This document shows, piece by piece, positions 21,914 to 34,178 of a DNA stretch of 64,000 nucleotides. The position numbers were made by a program, and so were the translations under genes. This DNA is from Otatea glauca (taxonomy: Eukaryota; Streptophyta; Magnoliopsida; Poales; Poaceae), in assembly GCA_036346275.1 (NCBI GenBank), contig CM070722.1, forward strand, positions 24,327,336 through 24,391,335, in the 5' to 3' direction. The stretch's first letter is position 1, and each line of letters starts with the position of its first letter. The notes under the pieces were generated by a model, which was not told the DNA's origin, ran no database searches, and worked only from the letters and a program-made list of their open reading frames with translations.

Positions 21914-22663
21914 AACTCTTTCTTGTCCCTCTCTTTTTTTTACCCCTCTACCGAGTACCTGGTCACCGCGCGACACTCGGGGGCCACCAGTTGGCACACT
22001 CGTACGGGTCGCTTTCAGTCGACGTACTCACGCGGGTCAGTGACCCGACCGACCACAAGGTTCCTCCTAAAATGGTAACCCTCTCTACCCAAGTGCTACG
22101 GCCTACGCCCCAGCGGCTACGGTTGCTAAGTAGCGCTTTGCGAAAGAAGGAAGTGCCCATACGGAGCAACCCTCGGTCGGTCAGGAGCACTACTTTCTCA
22201 CGTGAGCGCAGCCAGTTCACGTACTCACACGGGTCGGTGACTCGGCCGACCATAAGGTTCCTCCTAGAGCGGTAACCCTCTCGACCCAAGTGCTATGGCC
22301 TACGCCCCAGCGGCTACGTTTGCCAAATAGCGCTTTGCGGAAGAAGGAAGTGCCCTTACAGAAGCGACCCTTGGTCGATCGGGAACACTCCTGTCCCGAG
22401 CAAGCGCGCATGAATGCTTCGTAACCAAGTTCCTGTCCTCTTCACGCTTCCCTCGCAAATGGTAGCGCACGCGACCTCACGCTTGGCCGACCCTGCGGTT
22501 GCTAGAGCTATAGTGGCGAGTGCTCATCATAGCAGGAAAGTGCTAAAGACAGACTGGAACTTGCCAAACTTTGGTTTATTGCATGCTAAAGTTTCTTACA
22601 TCGCAAAAACAAAAATATGCTAAGATTTTTCTAACTTTCCTCCTACTCTTTGTGGAGGATGCT
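21914..22663 (+). repeat. 197-bp tandem repeat pair between integrase and antisense ORF
   Basis: Two units start at gtactcac (22024 and 22221, period 197) and share gaccataaggttcctcct-like, accctct..acccaagtgct and gcctacgccccagcggctac phrases. The second ends near 22417. The remainder to 22663 is unstructured. Such repeats in the spacer between pol and the 3' LTR are common in Tat elements. Confidence 0.75.
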
Positions 22664-25600
22664 CTAGGGCGGTATCCGTTCAGCAATCACTCGAGCGTAC
22701 GGTTCGACTTGGAGCTCGAACCTGTCAACCTCCTCCTCAGTCAGATTCCCAGCAATCCCGCTGCTGACCGTGGCGAGGTTGATACCATCGAAATGAGAGA
22801 TGGTACAGACGAGCATCGAGTAGGCTCCAAGCACGACGCCCTCGCTCACCGAGCTGTTGACGTGCTCGAACGCGCGAGCGGCTTCGGTGGCGGCGAGCTC
22901 GAGCGCGCAGTCTGAGCACTGGTCATGACGTCCCAGCCGGCCTCTCGGACGGTCGTCAGCTCAGCGACCAGCTCAGCCCGATCTCCCTCCGCCAGCTGCC
23001 GCGACATCAAGGCCACGCCGCGCGCCACGACCGCCATGTCACGCTCCTCCACCGCTGACCTTCGCACCTCAACGACGTCGCTAAAATTCTTCTGCAGTTC
23101 TGCAGACCAAAACGGCGTCAAGCAAGCACACCTCTCATGCCGTGATCGCAAAGTTGACTACCAAGAGTTGGGTTACTTACCAGCCGTGGAGTCCTTCAAA
23201 GCGTGGAGCTCCTCTGGCGGCTCTGCGGCACCCTCACGGCTAGCTTCTTCCGGCGGCGTCCGCTTTCGAGCAGCGCTTGCTCGGCACCCTTCTGGGCCAA
23301 GTCGCGCTCGCCTTGGAGGCGAGATGCTTCCGACCGTGCGGTCTCCTCCGCGGCAACGGCAGCGTATTTGGCGCTGTTGGATCCCACCAGGAGGGACTCG
23401 AGCTCAGCTACCCTCGCCCTCAAGGATTGCTCTGCCCGGCGCACATCGTGCAAGACCCCGCCGACCTGGCTCAGCTCCTGGCGGACCTTGCCCGCCTCCT
23501 CCCGCTCGCGAGCCAGCGCCCCCGGAGCTTCATGAAGCTCGGGGAGTAGACGATCGCTCTCCTCGTCGGTGGCCGCCCTTTGGCCATCCAAACGCCGAAG
23601 GAGCTCGGACTGGTCCTTCGAGCGGGCCCACAAGCACTGCGAAACACGAACGCCCCGTTAGGTTCAGTGCAAAACTCATCAAAGGTGACAAAGATGGGAG
23701 TTTGTTCTGCTTACCGCACAGATCGGGACGATTCTCCCACTGATCGCATCCAAAACCTTGCTGGAGGAGTCAAGGGCGAGAGCCAACCCCTTGTGGATCT
23801 GGCCCATCTCAGCCTCGACCCCCCGAGCACTCTCCTGAAAAGATTCTCACTCCCGCGCGGCGCTTGGGTCGTCTGTGCGAGAGATGGTCTCGCGGCGGCG
23901 AGTGAACCCCTAAGCGGCCCCGTGAGTCGTCTGGCGGTCGTCCAAAGACCTCCCCGCGGCTCGGGGATGATCGCCCCAGGCACCTGGGCCACTCCCGCAG
24001 TCGGGCTCCCGAGTGGCAGCGACAGGATCTCCTCCGAGAGCTGGACCGCGCAGGCCGGTGGCCTCCCCGGCGGTGGCGGCGGGAGTTCTTCCGCGATCCC
24101 CTCGATCTCCGGGCGAGGCCCCAACTCACTGAGGGTCATTGGACCTCCCCTGCACTAGGGCTCGGCCACCGGCGCCACGGCCAGCGTCGGCTCCACCAGC
24201 GACTCGAGCACGCGCCGCGGTGCCTCGACCCTGTCTCCCGGCCGGCCAGCGCTGTCTCGGCTGGCGATCCGGCTCGACCCGCGTCTCCTCGGCCCTCGCC
24301 GTGCGCGGGCGGTGCCGGACCTCGAGAGCTCAACCGGGCGCACCACGCTGCTCTGTTGCCCCGTGTAAGACACATACCAGCGGTCGATTAAAAGCTACTC
24401 GGACTACTCGCTACAATACAACTCGGGGATGAGAGAGTACTTACAGCGGCGGCGGTGCGGAGGCAAGCTGCGCCCTCTTCGCGGCCCCCTCGCGAGGCGA
24501 TCGCCTCCGCTTCCCAAGGATGCCTCCGCTGGGCGTGGCGGTAGCGCGCCGCGCGAGCACCCTCGTTCGGACCGCCGCCAGTCGGCGGCCCGAGCTCCAG
24601 CCCGTGGTATGGGTCGTCACCGCCACCACTATCACTGGAGGTCGAGCCTAGACCGACCGATTCAACGGCGGTCGTATCGGAGACCTCCTCGCCGCACGCG
24701 GCCCTCGCCGCGCGCTCCTTCTTCTTCTCCCTCCTCCTTTCCTCCTTTCTCTTTTTGCACGCGGATTCACGCTGCGCGGAGTCCGCCCGGACCGTGGCCC
24801 TTAGCTCCTTCTCCCCCGGCAGCAACGCCCGGGAGACCATCCCGGCGAGCCCCTGGAAATCACGGAGATACTAGTCAGACCAAGAGCGAAGGGCTGAAAA
24901 GAAAAGAGAGGAAGGGAAGAGATCTTCTCGACTTACCAGGTCCGGGAGATTGCGCGCCGAGAACGGCTCGGGGTGGCCGCCCGCCGCCTCGAGTCTTGCC
25001 ACCCGTGCAGCGGACACGAGCCCCCACCTCCGGCGGAGAGCTCGGTCTCGCCATCCTCATGGAATCAGACACGCCCTCATATTGGAACATGGGGCGCATC
25101 CTGTCCATAAGGGGTTGCACGCGCATCTTCATGAACGCGCGTACGACAATATCGCCGGTCAGCCCTCACTCCCTTTGGGCCTTGATCTGGTCGATGATCT
25201 CAGTCACCCTGTTCCTCTCCTTTCGGTCGGCGCCCCAAGTCCTGGGGCCCGCCTCCGAAGACGCCGCGAAGATCGGGCGCGCCTCCAGGTTCGAACATAG
25301 AACCACTCGGAGTGCCAGCCCCGGTTTGACGACGGCAGCTTCACGTCGATGTAGTCCGATGCGCGGCCGTCGCGCAGCTGGAAGGCCACGCCACCCATGG
25401 GCACCGGGGCGTCCGTCGGCTTGTCCTTCCTCAGCTGGGCATGAAAGAAATGCTTCCAAAGCGCCCAATGGGGATCGATCCCCAAGAAATCCTCGCACAT
25501 GGTAATGAAGACTACTATATGGAGCACGCCGTTGGGGTTGAGATGGTGTACCTCCGCCTCGTAATAGTGCAGCAGCCCTCGGACAAATGGGTGCAGTGGG

Positions 25601-25776
25601 AGTCCAAGACCCCGCACGAAGAATGAGGCGGGCACCACGATTTCGTCGTCCCCCGGCGAAGGGACGGCGACCCCCGTCGGCACCCTCCACTTCGAGACAT
25701 CCTGCGGGGGGAGGAACCCCTTCTTCTTCAGGCCAAGCGCACGGCTAGACCGAGCAGAGCACTCTGGCCATGACAT
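22664..25776 (-). pseudogene. Antisense ORF (Transposase_28-type) of left Tat element
   Basis: Read right to left, the product starts at 25776 (MSWPECSARS) and soon shows FFVRGLGLPLHPFVRGLLHY, EAEVHHLNPNGVLHIVVFIT, FLGIDPHWALWKHFF and SNRGWHSEWFYVRTW, matching the putative gypsy-type transposon domain (Pfam Transposase_28). A basic region (KKRKEERRREKKKERAAR, about 24740) and Pro-rich and coiled-coil parts (23196-23633) follow, then a C-terminal piece ending ELQVEPYARVIAERIPP before a stop. Frame changes between pieces may be introns, indels or both. Its role in Tat elements is unknown. It is transcribed against gag-pol from its own TATA box. Confidence 0.7.
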
Positions 25777-25920
25777 CGCCGGTCAAGACCGGGTGAGAAG
25801 TAAGGAAGAGGAAGGTGGGGATCTCTTTTCTCGGCTCCATTGCTCTGTTTTCTCTTGTCACGAGCAAAGGCGAAAGCGAGAAAGCAAAGGCAAGTGACTG
25901 CACAAGCGTCCTGCGCCCGA

Positions 25921-25927
25921 CTTTATA
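25921..25927 (-). promoter_or_regulatory. TATA box of the antisense ORF
   Basis: Minus-strand TATAAAG, followed by a C/T-rich leader of about 80 nt. The first ATG of the leader (25840-25838) opens a 31-codon frame, MEPRKEIPTFLFLTSHPVLT onwards, which overlaps the start of the main ORF in another frame. It is either an upstream ORF or the true N terminus split by an indel. Confidence 0.55.
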
Positions 25928-26027
25928 GAAGCGAGCAGTGCCGAGGCGGGCACGATCAAGCAGACACCTCCTCGGGTAAGGCATCGCACGCCCTTTCCCC
26001 TCGGCTGCCACGCTAGGCCCCTGGTAA

Positions 26028-26277
26028 CCGCTATGATTTCCAATTCCTCTCTACGCATTTAAGTCGATGGGACTGCAGGGCGCAAAGACACCGCTTGACG
26101 GCGCACCCTATGACCCTCGGTCGCCGCCAGTGGTCGGTGCCCGGCCGCGTGCAAAGGCCCTTTGGGCCGCGGCTCCAAAGTGGCAAAAGAGCTCGATAGC
26201 TCGCGCCCGGGGCCCGGTCGATAGCTGTGGGTTCCAAAGGCTTAATTCCACCAAGTGGACTCAAGCCGTCCCAGCAG
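26028..26277. other. Spacer upstream of the antisense ORF
   Basis: GC-rich sequence without a recognisable gene, with phrases such as ccaaagtggcaaaagagctcg. It probably carries upstream regulatory DNA of the antisense promoter. Confidence 0.4.
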
Positions 26278-27266
26278 AAATTTGAGCAAGGGGCGAGGAC
26301 AAGGCGAGCCCCCAGTGGGCCCCTAGTTGGGTCGGCGGACGACCCAATCGCCTTAACTCGTGTCCGAGACCATACTTCACGCTCTCCCGTGGAACCCATC
26401 AAATGGGTGACAGCCAGCTGTGCTCTGGGTCGACGGACGGCCCAGAGTCCGATACGGGATCGAGTAAAGAAAGGTTTCTCATGGGTCGCCCCCAGTGGGC
26501 GGACACCCTATGCTGGGATCGTCCTCTTGGAAAGGTCCCCCTTGGGACGATCTCCAGGAACCACTCGGATCACCCGTTAGTAGCTCCACGAGCACGACGT
26601 TCAAACCGACGCAGGTAAACGCGCGTTCGCTCACCCCCTACAGGTCCCACACCTGCGGATGGGGCGTACACAGGGACAGATAGCGGCCTCTCCTCTCGCA
26701 GATGCCCTCACCAGATGAGGACTCGGGGTGGACGCCCTCTGCCTAGCTACGGCGTAAAACCAGCCTCGCGCGAAATTTGAGCAAGGGGCGAGGACAAGGC
26801 AAGCCCCCAGTGGGCCCCTAGTTGGGTCGGCGGACGACCCAATTGCCTTAACTCGTGTCCGAGACCATACTTCACGCTCTCCCGTGGAACCCATTAAATG
26901 GGTGACAGCCAGCTGTGCTCTGGGTCGACGGACGGCCCCGAGTTCGATACGGGATCGAGTAAAGAAAGGTTTCTCATGGGTCGCCCCCAGTGGGCCGGAC
27001 ACCCTACACTGGGATCGTCCGCTTGGAAAGGTCCCCCTTGGGAGGGATCTCCAGTTCCCACTCGGATCACCCGTTAGTAGCTCCACGAGCACAGCGTTCA
27101 AACCGACGCAGGTAAACGCGCGTTCGCTCACCCCCTCCAGGTCCCACACCTGCGGACGGGGCGTACACGTGGGATAGACAATGGCCACCCCTCTCGCAGC
27201 TACCCTCTCCCGATGAGGACTCGAGATGGACGCCCGCGTTCAGCTACGACGTAAAACGAGCACGCG
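26278..27266 (+). repeat. 495-bp tandem duplication
   Basis: Units begin aaatttgagcaaggggcgag at 26278 and 26773, a period of 495. They are almost identical over long runs (cgcccccagtgggc, gaaaggtttctcatgggtcg, cgtgtccgagaccatacttc). Differences include small indels. The unit contains no gene. Confidence 0.9.
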
Positions 27267-27415
27267 TCCAGCTACGATTTAAAAGCGAGCACTCGGACAC
27301 GGAACCTCGAGAGGCATCGGTCGTCATACGACCAAGGCACGTCCAGCTACGACGTTAAACGAGCACTCGGACACCGGAACCTCTCGAGAGGCATCTGGTC
27401 GTCCAATTTCCTTTT
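27240..27415 (+). repeat. 75-bp repeats at the element's truncated end
   Basis: Units start cgtccagctacga at 27265 and 27340, with a partial earlier unit at 27240. Each carries gcgagcactcggacac or a close form, then ggaacct..cgagaggcat. They are the last DNA assignable to the Tat element. Confidence 0.7.
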
Positions 27416-29026
27416 ATGCCTCAAAGCGCAATTTGCCATATCTTTTGAAATAAAAGTCTTTTTAAGGAAATTATTTTTGAGAAAGCTTCTAAATAGTCCA
27501 AAGTTCATTTCTGGAAAATTTCACATCATTCGGACTTCATTTGAATTGTTTTTGCAAAAATTTGCATTTTCAGCCTGTCAGAACCGGTAGTACCGCATCT
27601 GAACGGCGGTAGCACCGGAGGCCGGTAGTACCGCACCTGTATGGTAGTAGCACCGGCCTGGGCATAATAGTTCTAAAAATTCAGATTTTTCAAATTTGAT
27701 TTTGTGATATCTTTTGATTGGAACCTTCTTTTTCAAAAATTCTTTTTGGAAAAGATTCTTATGATCCCAAAGTATCTTTTTACAAAAAAATATTCAAATA
27801 TTTTGAAAATTATTTAAATTGGTTTTGAGTGGTATCAACTTGATTTCTTTGAATTGATTTCAAATGGTATCGATTTGGTCTATTTTTGAAAAATCATTTC
27901 AAAACAAAACTTGTGTATGTCCAAATGCAAATAGCTCTATATTTCATCTCTTGAACCTTATGAGAGCTTATCTTAATCAAGTTTTGAGCATTTATCTCCA
28001 AGTGGCATCTCTAATGTTATTGCTCTGATACCTTCATTTTTTTAAAAAAAAATCTTGGAGAATTCTTTGTCAAAAATAAAATCAAATTAAGGGGTATTGA
28101 TTTCTATTAAATGGTACCATCTATTTCTTTGTTTTATGGACTTTTAACAAATGGTATCCACTTCTACCTCTTATGCATTTTTATGAGACTTCATTGTATT
28201 TCAAACTCATATGGGTGAAGTTCCCCAATTGAAGCTTAATTGTAAGTTCAATCTCTCAAGGACTCTCTGTGTGAGATCCTTTGTATATTGAAATATATAA
28301 AGGGGATAAATTCATATTAAGTCTATTTTAAAACAAAAAATATTTTATTCTAAAAATATTCTATTTGACATTGATTATCTTACAAGTGGTTTTTCAAGCA
28401 TTGCCCCTTGAGGTTTTTCTAATTGATATCCTTCTTTCTCAAGTGGTACCTCATGTTAGATAATCTTTACAAGTGGTATCTCTTCATATAGTATCACTTA
28501 AAGAAATATTTACGTGTGGTTAAATTGAATAACAAGCATTACAAGTGGTACTACAAGTGATGCTTCTTCAAAAACCTTATCTCAAGTGATTCCATTGAAA
28601 ATTTTTATTCGAAAATTGGTATCAAGTTTTTTTGAATAAATTCCTCGTTTAAGTCCTATTAGGCAAATTATGGACTCTTCAAGTGAGTCATGGTGGATTC
28701 ATTGTATAGCCTAATAAAATGAGGAGTATTATTTGGATATGTTTCAAATAATACTTTTATGCTTAACTCTAAATATGTCCTCTTTCTAAAAAGTGGTTTA
28801 CTTTTTGGGTCATATTTAAAAAGTTTGCAAAACATTGGTTTTCATTGCTTAAAACCAAAATTCCTTGCAATGGTCATATAATTTCATTCCAAATCTTTTA
28901 TGACCTATATTCGATTGCTTCTCTTGCCAAGCTCTATACTTTTTATATTTGGCATATGATCTTCCCTCGATGTTTTCAAGTGGTATAACCTCCTTTTAAA
29001 TTGGTTTTCCATTTTTGGTGTTTAAT

Positions 29027-29040
29027 GCCAAAAGGGGGAG
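29027..29040 (+). other. Polypurine tract, Sirevirus type
   Basis: gccaaaagggggag, following tttaat. Sireviruses carry several such tracts near their 3' end. Confidence 0.5.
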
Positions 29041-29087
29041 AATTATTGTGAGCTTAATTTCCTCATTTGGATCTCTTTGAGAGAAAT

Positions 29088-29103
29088 GCCAAAAAGGGGG
29101 AGA
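29088..29103 (+). other. Second polypurine tract
   Basis: gccaaaaagggggaga, 61 bp after the first tract and with the same atgcca prefix. An LTR starting tgtgtgagg could follow directly, but its end was not found. Confidence 0.5.
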
Positions 29104-30085
29104 AATGTGTGAGGGTTTGTCAAATGGTATAAGAGCTTAGATAATGGTATAGGAGCTTAGACTTATTGTTTCAGAAAGAAAATTTATAATTTATATATAA
29201 GTGGTATGAGAGCTTTTGTGGTTTGGTTAAGTGGTATATGAGCTTAACGGTTAAATTTCCTCTTGTCAAACTCGATATCAAGTCTATTGACCTCAACTCG
29301 GTACCATGTCTATCGACCTCAACTTGATACCAAGTCTAGATATCGAGTAACAATTGGTTAAACTAAGGACTCGAGTTGAGCTGACTGCGGAGTGCTCGAC
29401 CCTGTAAGTTCAAGCTCCATTGGTTTTGGTGATTGGTTTAATATTAATGTTTAATCATTGTTTAATGACAAATCTAATCATTATGAGACTAACATGTTTA
29501 ATTGAGCTACATTCTTCTTAGTCTCAAATTCGGATGGAAAATGGAAAGCCCAAGGTATGCACTCAATTCACTCTATTGTCTTAATGCATACTTAGGATTC
29601 AAGTTAAAAGATAAACTCTTCCATTGCCTTAGTCTAAATATGTGCATTATGTTTCCAAATCTATATATACATGAATGCACACATCTAGGGGGAGTTAATA
29701 ATTTAACTTGATGTTTCAATTGTATTGATCCATGTCCTCTTGTCATATAATATAAAGGATCAAGACTTTGAAACAATCTTTTGAGTATATATGACTTGTG
29801 TAGTTGTAGTATACTCATGCAAATATAGGATAAACTCATATGCAATCTAAGATTGATTATGTGTATATTGATTCTATGTTCAATTAATTATATGCACATA
29901 CTTAATGGAGTTTATTCTATAGTTGATGGTCTAAATGTATTGATCCCTTTCCATCACTCAAACATATTGGATCATTACTAACCATCAAATTGAGCATATG
30001 AAACTTGTGTAGTTATATATACTCATGTCAATTTAAATGAGTTTAAATTGAGTTCGATTGTCTTTCAATCAATCAAAGAACATTT

Positions 30086-30938
30086 CATCATGTGTTGATG
30101 GTGTCTCTTTGTTGATTAAAGACAAGTGGAAAGTTCTTGAGTATAATAAAGCATTAGTTGCATCAAAGTACTCAAGACACAATTAATCATTCAAATTGAT
30201 TAGGGTTGTGCTCAATCGATCTTAGAGGCATCCATTATGTGTTAATGGAGTGCGGTGATGATTGAGACAACCATGTTTGTTGGACTAACATCTTCCATGA
30301 GTTGTGAAGTAGGTTGAGTCCAAGATGATAAAGAATCGGGAAGAAGAAGAAGAAGTCATCATGTGTTGATGAGCTTCAAGAGGTGATCCCGAAGTGAAGA
30401 GAAGGGCTAGAGAAGGTTCATCATGTGTTGGTGAACAAGAAGAAGAAGATTCGATCCTGGAGAGAAGATGACTGGAAATCATAAAAGCTTCAAGTGGATC
30501 GCTAGAGGCAAAGGTATAACTAGCTAGGGCTAAGGATGTGTTCCTAGTCTTTTACCGATCTTGGTGTTTAGTTGTGAGACCGGGTTGCTAGTTAGGTGCC
30601 GTACTATTAAGAGGGGTTGAGTCTTTTAGCTTGATCTTCATCATGTGTTTATGAACTCAATCCGGTTCACTCTAGCTCACTCTCTTGTTTGGTGTTTGCA
30701 TGAAGCTAACCACTTGGCATGTGTTGCACATGGGTGAAGCTTGTGCATTGGATTTTGTATGAGCTAAGTATTTGCATATGTTGCAAATAAGGGTGCTCAT
30801 GCTTGCATCTTGATTGAATCTTATTTGATTTGGTTATTGTTTGGAGCTAAGTTGTGCATGTGTTGCAACAAGGAGAGAGCTCAAGCAATTTGGTTTAAAG
30901 TGGTTGTATGGAGCTAGAGATTTGCATGTGTTGCAAAT
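30086..30938 (+). repeat. Hairpin cluster with TGTGT loop, part 1
   Basis: Short inverted repeats with a 5-nt loop TGTGT (once TATGT) and variable arms. Examples: CATCA/TGATG at 30086 and 30357, CCATTA/TAATGG at 30232, TTCATCA/TGGTGAA with one G.T pair at 30417, TTCATCA/TTATGAA with one mismatch at 30637, TATTTGCA/TGCAAATA at 30769 and ATTTGCA/TGCAAAT at 30920. Less regular members occur near 30715 and 30853. Spacing is irregular (40-230 bp). Confidence 0.85.
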
Positions 30939-30948
30939 AGAGAGCTCA

Positions 30949-33753
30949 TGTAACATCCCAAAATTTGAAGTTTTGGAATGTTTGAATTCAAAAATAATCA
31001 ATTTGCATTCTCTTGAAATAACTCCAGCTTAATTTGAATTTCTAAATAATAAAAGGATTTAATTTGGCTAAACTATTCATCAAACTTAAGAATTTCAGTT
31101 CTTGTTGGGTTCCTTGTGCTCCAAGGAATTTTTCTGTATGTTTGGGGTTTTTTCTGAATTTATTTGATATTTATTTGAATTTATTTGATTTTATTCGAAT
31201 TTGGATTTTCTTAATTCGGAAAAGGTTTTATTTTCAAAAAGCTCTTGGGCGAATCTGTCCGGCCGTTCCCGATCTGCATCGTCCGGCCCGGCTCGCTTGA
31301 CCGCCCGCGCTCGCCTCGGCCCATCGGCGGCCCGGCCGCGCAGCTCTCGGCCGCCCGTCGCGGCAGCGTGGGCGGATGCGATCGCCCGCGTCGCCGTGCG
31401 CAAACCCTAACCGCCGCGAATCGAGTCCGGCCGCCGCCGCCTCGGCGTTCGTGCGCGTCCCTGCGCGTTCGAGGCTTTAAAAGCCGAGCCGCACACCAGA
31501 GGATTGCTGTCTCGCGCCGCTTCTTTTGCCCTCTTTCGCCGTCCATAGCGCCGCCCGTTGCCCGTCGCGCTCGCGGAGTTGCCGCCGTGCGAGCCCTTCC
31601 GCCGCTTGCCGTCGCCGCCGGCGCCTCTCGCCGCCGCCGCCGGTGTCCTTGCCTTGCCGCGTCGTCACCTACCGCTCGCCTTGCCCGCGCCCGATCCGTT
31701 GCCCTTCGCGCGGGCGTGTCTTCTTCGAAGTCCGGTGAGCACCGCGCCGCTTCCTCGCCGTCGTTCTCCGTCGAGACCGTGGCCTTCCGATCGCTGCGTG
31801 CGCTCCGATCGGCCACGTCTCCTCCGCCGCACCCAGCTCTGGCCGTCCGTCTGGCCGGGTCGCTAGATCTTGCGCCAGCGTGGGTGCTTGCATCGGCATT
31901 GCGTCGGTAGAACTCGCGTCGGCGATCGGCGTCGGCCGTGCGCCGCAAGACGGTGAACCCCAGCGCCGTGGACCGAGTTCACCGTGAACCGGTGGCGTCG
32001 GCGTTGCGCAATAAATTCCTTTTTCGATACAAAAATAAATCCAGAAAATTCGATTTTACGATTTTCTGTATTTTCTCTGAATTTAATCTTTGGAGGCCGT
32101 TCTCGCTCATACGAACTCCGATTGAGGCGATTCAAGTTTCTAAAATTTTCTAAAATCAAGATCTATCTTCCAGAGCCATTTATTTTCAGTTTTGAGCTTG
32201 TTTGAGTCTCTGTTTTGTATTTATTTGGTTTCATCGTTTTCTTTTCGGTGAGCGCTAATTCCGAGGAGCAAGCGAAGACTTGAAGACCAAGATTCACACT
32301 AGATCAGCAAGGCAAGTCGTAACCTTTGATCATATTGATCCTATGTTTGCAAAGTAATTTATTTTATACACTTGCATGCTATTTACGTATCAATGTTTAT
32401 TTAATGGGAGTAGATGTATGCCAGTTGACATTATGCCACCTTGATTAGTTGTATGCCATGTATCCATTGTTAAACCTAGGTTGGGACATTACTAGTTGGA
32501 CATAATCATAATACCAACATTGGGTTATCGTAGCTATGCTTAGACATGCTTACATATCGTTGGGATTCATGTCACATGTTGAATAATGTTAATCTTGACT
32601 TAATGAGATATTGAATCGTGGCCGTTAGCCATTGTTGTAAAATTTGTTGTACCATGGCGGGGTTTGCCATTGGTCTTGGTTGAGCAATTGTTTTCCCTCG
32701 GGCAAGTGATCGTGCGATAAAGGGGTGCTTTCTAGCATGTTGGGATGTGGATGTCTTGCTCGAGACAACAGGACTTAATCTTGTGCGCCATTGAACTGGG
32801 TCTAATCGTACTACCACATGTGCGGAATGGGACAGACCTAGGTGATTAATTTGTAATGTCTAGTCTTGAGTCACGCCAATGGTGGTGTGGGTTCGGGATG
32901 GACGGGTAGATTCACATGGCGCAAGAGGGGCCTTATGGGCGAAACCTTAGCGAGCGTCATCGAGTTTAGACAATGCATTGTAAAGGCTGTCATGATATCT
33001 CTGCGACACACCAAAGGAAGTGTGTTAGTAACGTTTGCACAAAGAGATGTTCATGTCTTGTGGGTAAAGTTGTACAACCTCTGCAGAGTGTAAAACTATT
33101 CGAATAGCGCGTCATGATCATGGACAAAGCCGGAATTTCACACGGGTATAGAGTGTTTCATAAAATGTGGAATGTGGAATTGTTTGGATGTGAGCGGGAG
33201 TTCACTTTGTTGTTTTGTTGTCTATCATTGATCTATCGATTATTTATTTATGTTTTCATAAATATGCTTTCAATCTATTTATTGTATTTCAATTCAAGTT
33301 ATTGCTTTACGCAAATGAAACATATAGCCATCCTTATCAAGCCGTGCATAAATGTATTGCATCAATTCCCTATGGCTTGCTGAGTACCTTTGTACTCACG
33401 GCTTTATGCCCTTGTTGATCAGTTGCTGAAGGAGATAATGAATCTTATGAAGAGGAATTCTATGAAGACTACGTGGATTAGGAAGGCGTTCCCAGACGAT
33501 TGCTCGTGGCATGTCGAATGGTTCAAGTTATCTTTTCATTGCAATAGTATTTGTTTCTTAAGCCCTTAAGGCACAATGGTGTAAACATTGATCATAAGGT
33601 CGTTTGCTTTATTTAATAATAATTTGCTTCTTCTTAGTTAATTCGTTGTATGGAATGATATTACATCTGTGTTTCCACTGTGTGCACTAGCGTGATCCTG
33701 GACTAGTGCAGTATACACAGAGGGTTTCGGATTTGTAAATCCGGGTCCCGACA
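30949..33753 (+). repeat. 5' LTR of chromovirus
   Basis: TGTAACATCCC..GGGTCCCGACA, 2805 bp. A TTTAAAAG box at 31474 in a GC-rich stretch (31250-31990) is the likely core promoter. The GC-rich part yields long Arg/Ala/Pro open frames on both strands that are not genes. It differs from the 3' LTR by scattered substitutions and many small indels. Confidence 0.93.
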
Positions 33754-33757
33754 GAGA

Positions 33758-33770
33758 TGGTATCGAGCCA
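33758..33770 (+). other. Primer binding site (initiator tRNA-Met type)
   Basis: tggtatcgagcca begins four bases after the LTR. The usual plant site is tggtatcagagcc, so one A is missing inside what would be CAG. Confidence 0.75.
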
Positions 33771-34178
33771 TATCATTGTAGGTCGCTATCCTAGTTAGCA
33801 TGGTCTTCAAAATTATTTTCTAAATCAAACCAACAAAATTGGTACTTAATAGCTTTCGTCTCCTCTCGTCTTATTCTTAGGTTCTTATTCCTCTCCTTTG
33901 CTAAAACTTTGATTTGAAATTTAAATTGACCTTATCTCATGAAACTTCTCAAAGCCTCGAGTTTCTGCAAGGATTCAACAAAAGGCGATGAGGATCAAGC
34001 CATCGAGTTATGCCAAAAGACTACCATATAAGTTAGGTTTTTGGTGCTCAGCAGTATTTGAGCATGTGTTACCCTTTTCGGTTTAGTTACGTTTAGTCGC
34101 GTATACTAGGATTTTCTTCTTTGGGCGTCACGGTATGTTGTACACTTGCCTCAAGCACGGTGTTACAACCATACCTTT

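Larger units (their letters stand above)
15081..27415 (+). mobile_element. Ty3/gypsy Tat (RIRE2-like) retrotransposon, left copy, 3' truncated
   Basis: Order on the + strand: 5' LTR (to 15953), PBS, gag, protease, RT, RNase H, integrase (to about 21913), a 197-bp repeat pair, an antisense ORF (22664-25776, minus), a 495-bp tandem duplication and 75-bp repeats. This architecture, with an extra antisense ORF downstream of integrase, is that of the Tat/Retand/RIRE2 lineage. No 3' LTR was found; the element stops at about 27415 against Sirevirus-like DNA. All coding regions carry stops and shifts. The left edge is approximate. Confidence 0.8.
27416..29397 (+). other. Sirevirus-like non-coding DNA with PPT-like tracts
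   Basis: AT-rich and without genes. It carries short ggtagtaccg/ggtagcaccgg palindromes at 27588-27655, about fourteen aagtggtatc-like words from 27830 to 29240, and two polypurine tracts preceded by atgcca (29027-29040 and 29088-29103), a layout typical of the 3' end of Sirevirus (copia) elements on the + strand. From about 29264 the text resembles 43569-43690, so the last 130 bp may belong to the LTR that was split by the solo LTR. Internal borders are not resolved. Confidence 0.5.

Noticed and set aside
24429..25505. 358-codon + strand frame
   Set aside because: Antisense shadow of the Tat antisense ORF, whose minus frame carries recognisable Transposase_28 text.
31211..31948. Arg/Ala-rich frames of about 220-245 codons, repeated at 39.1-39.7 kb
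   Set aside because: They fall in the GC-rich promoter part of the chromovirus LTRs, occur on both strands and differ by frameshifts between the two LTRs.
33215..33418. Repeated 67-81-codon frames in the chromovirus LTRs (33.2 and 41.1 kb)
   Set aside because: They occur only because the two LTRs are copies; the frame is hydrophobic AT-rich text and has no conserved start.
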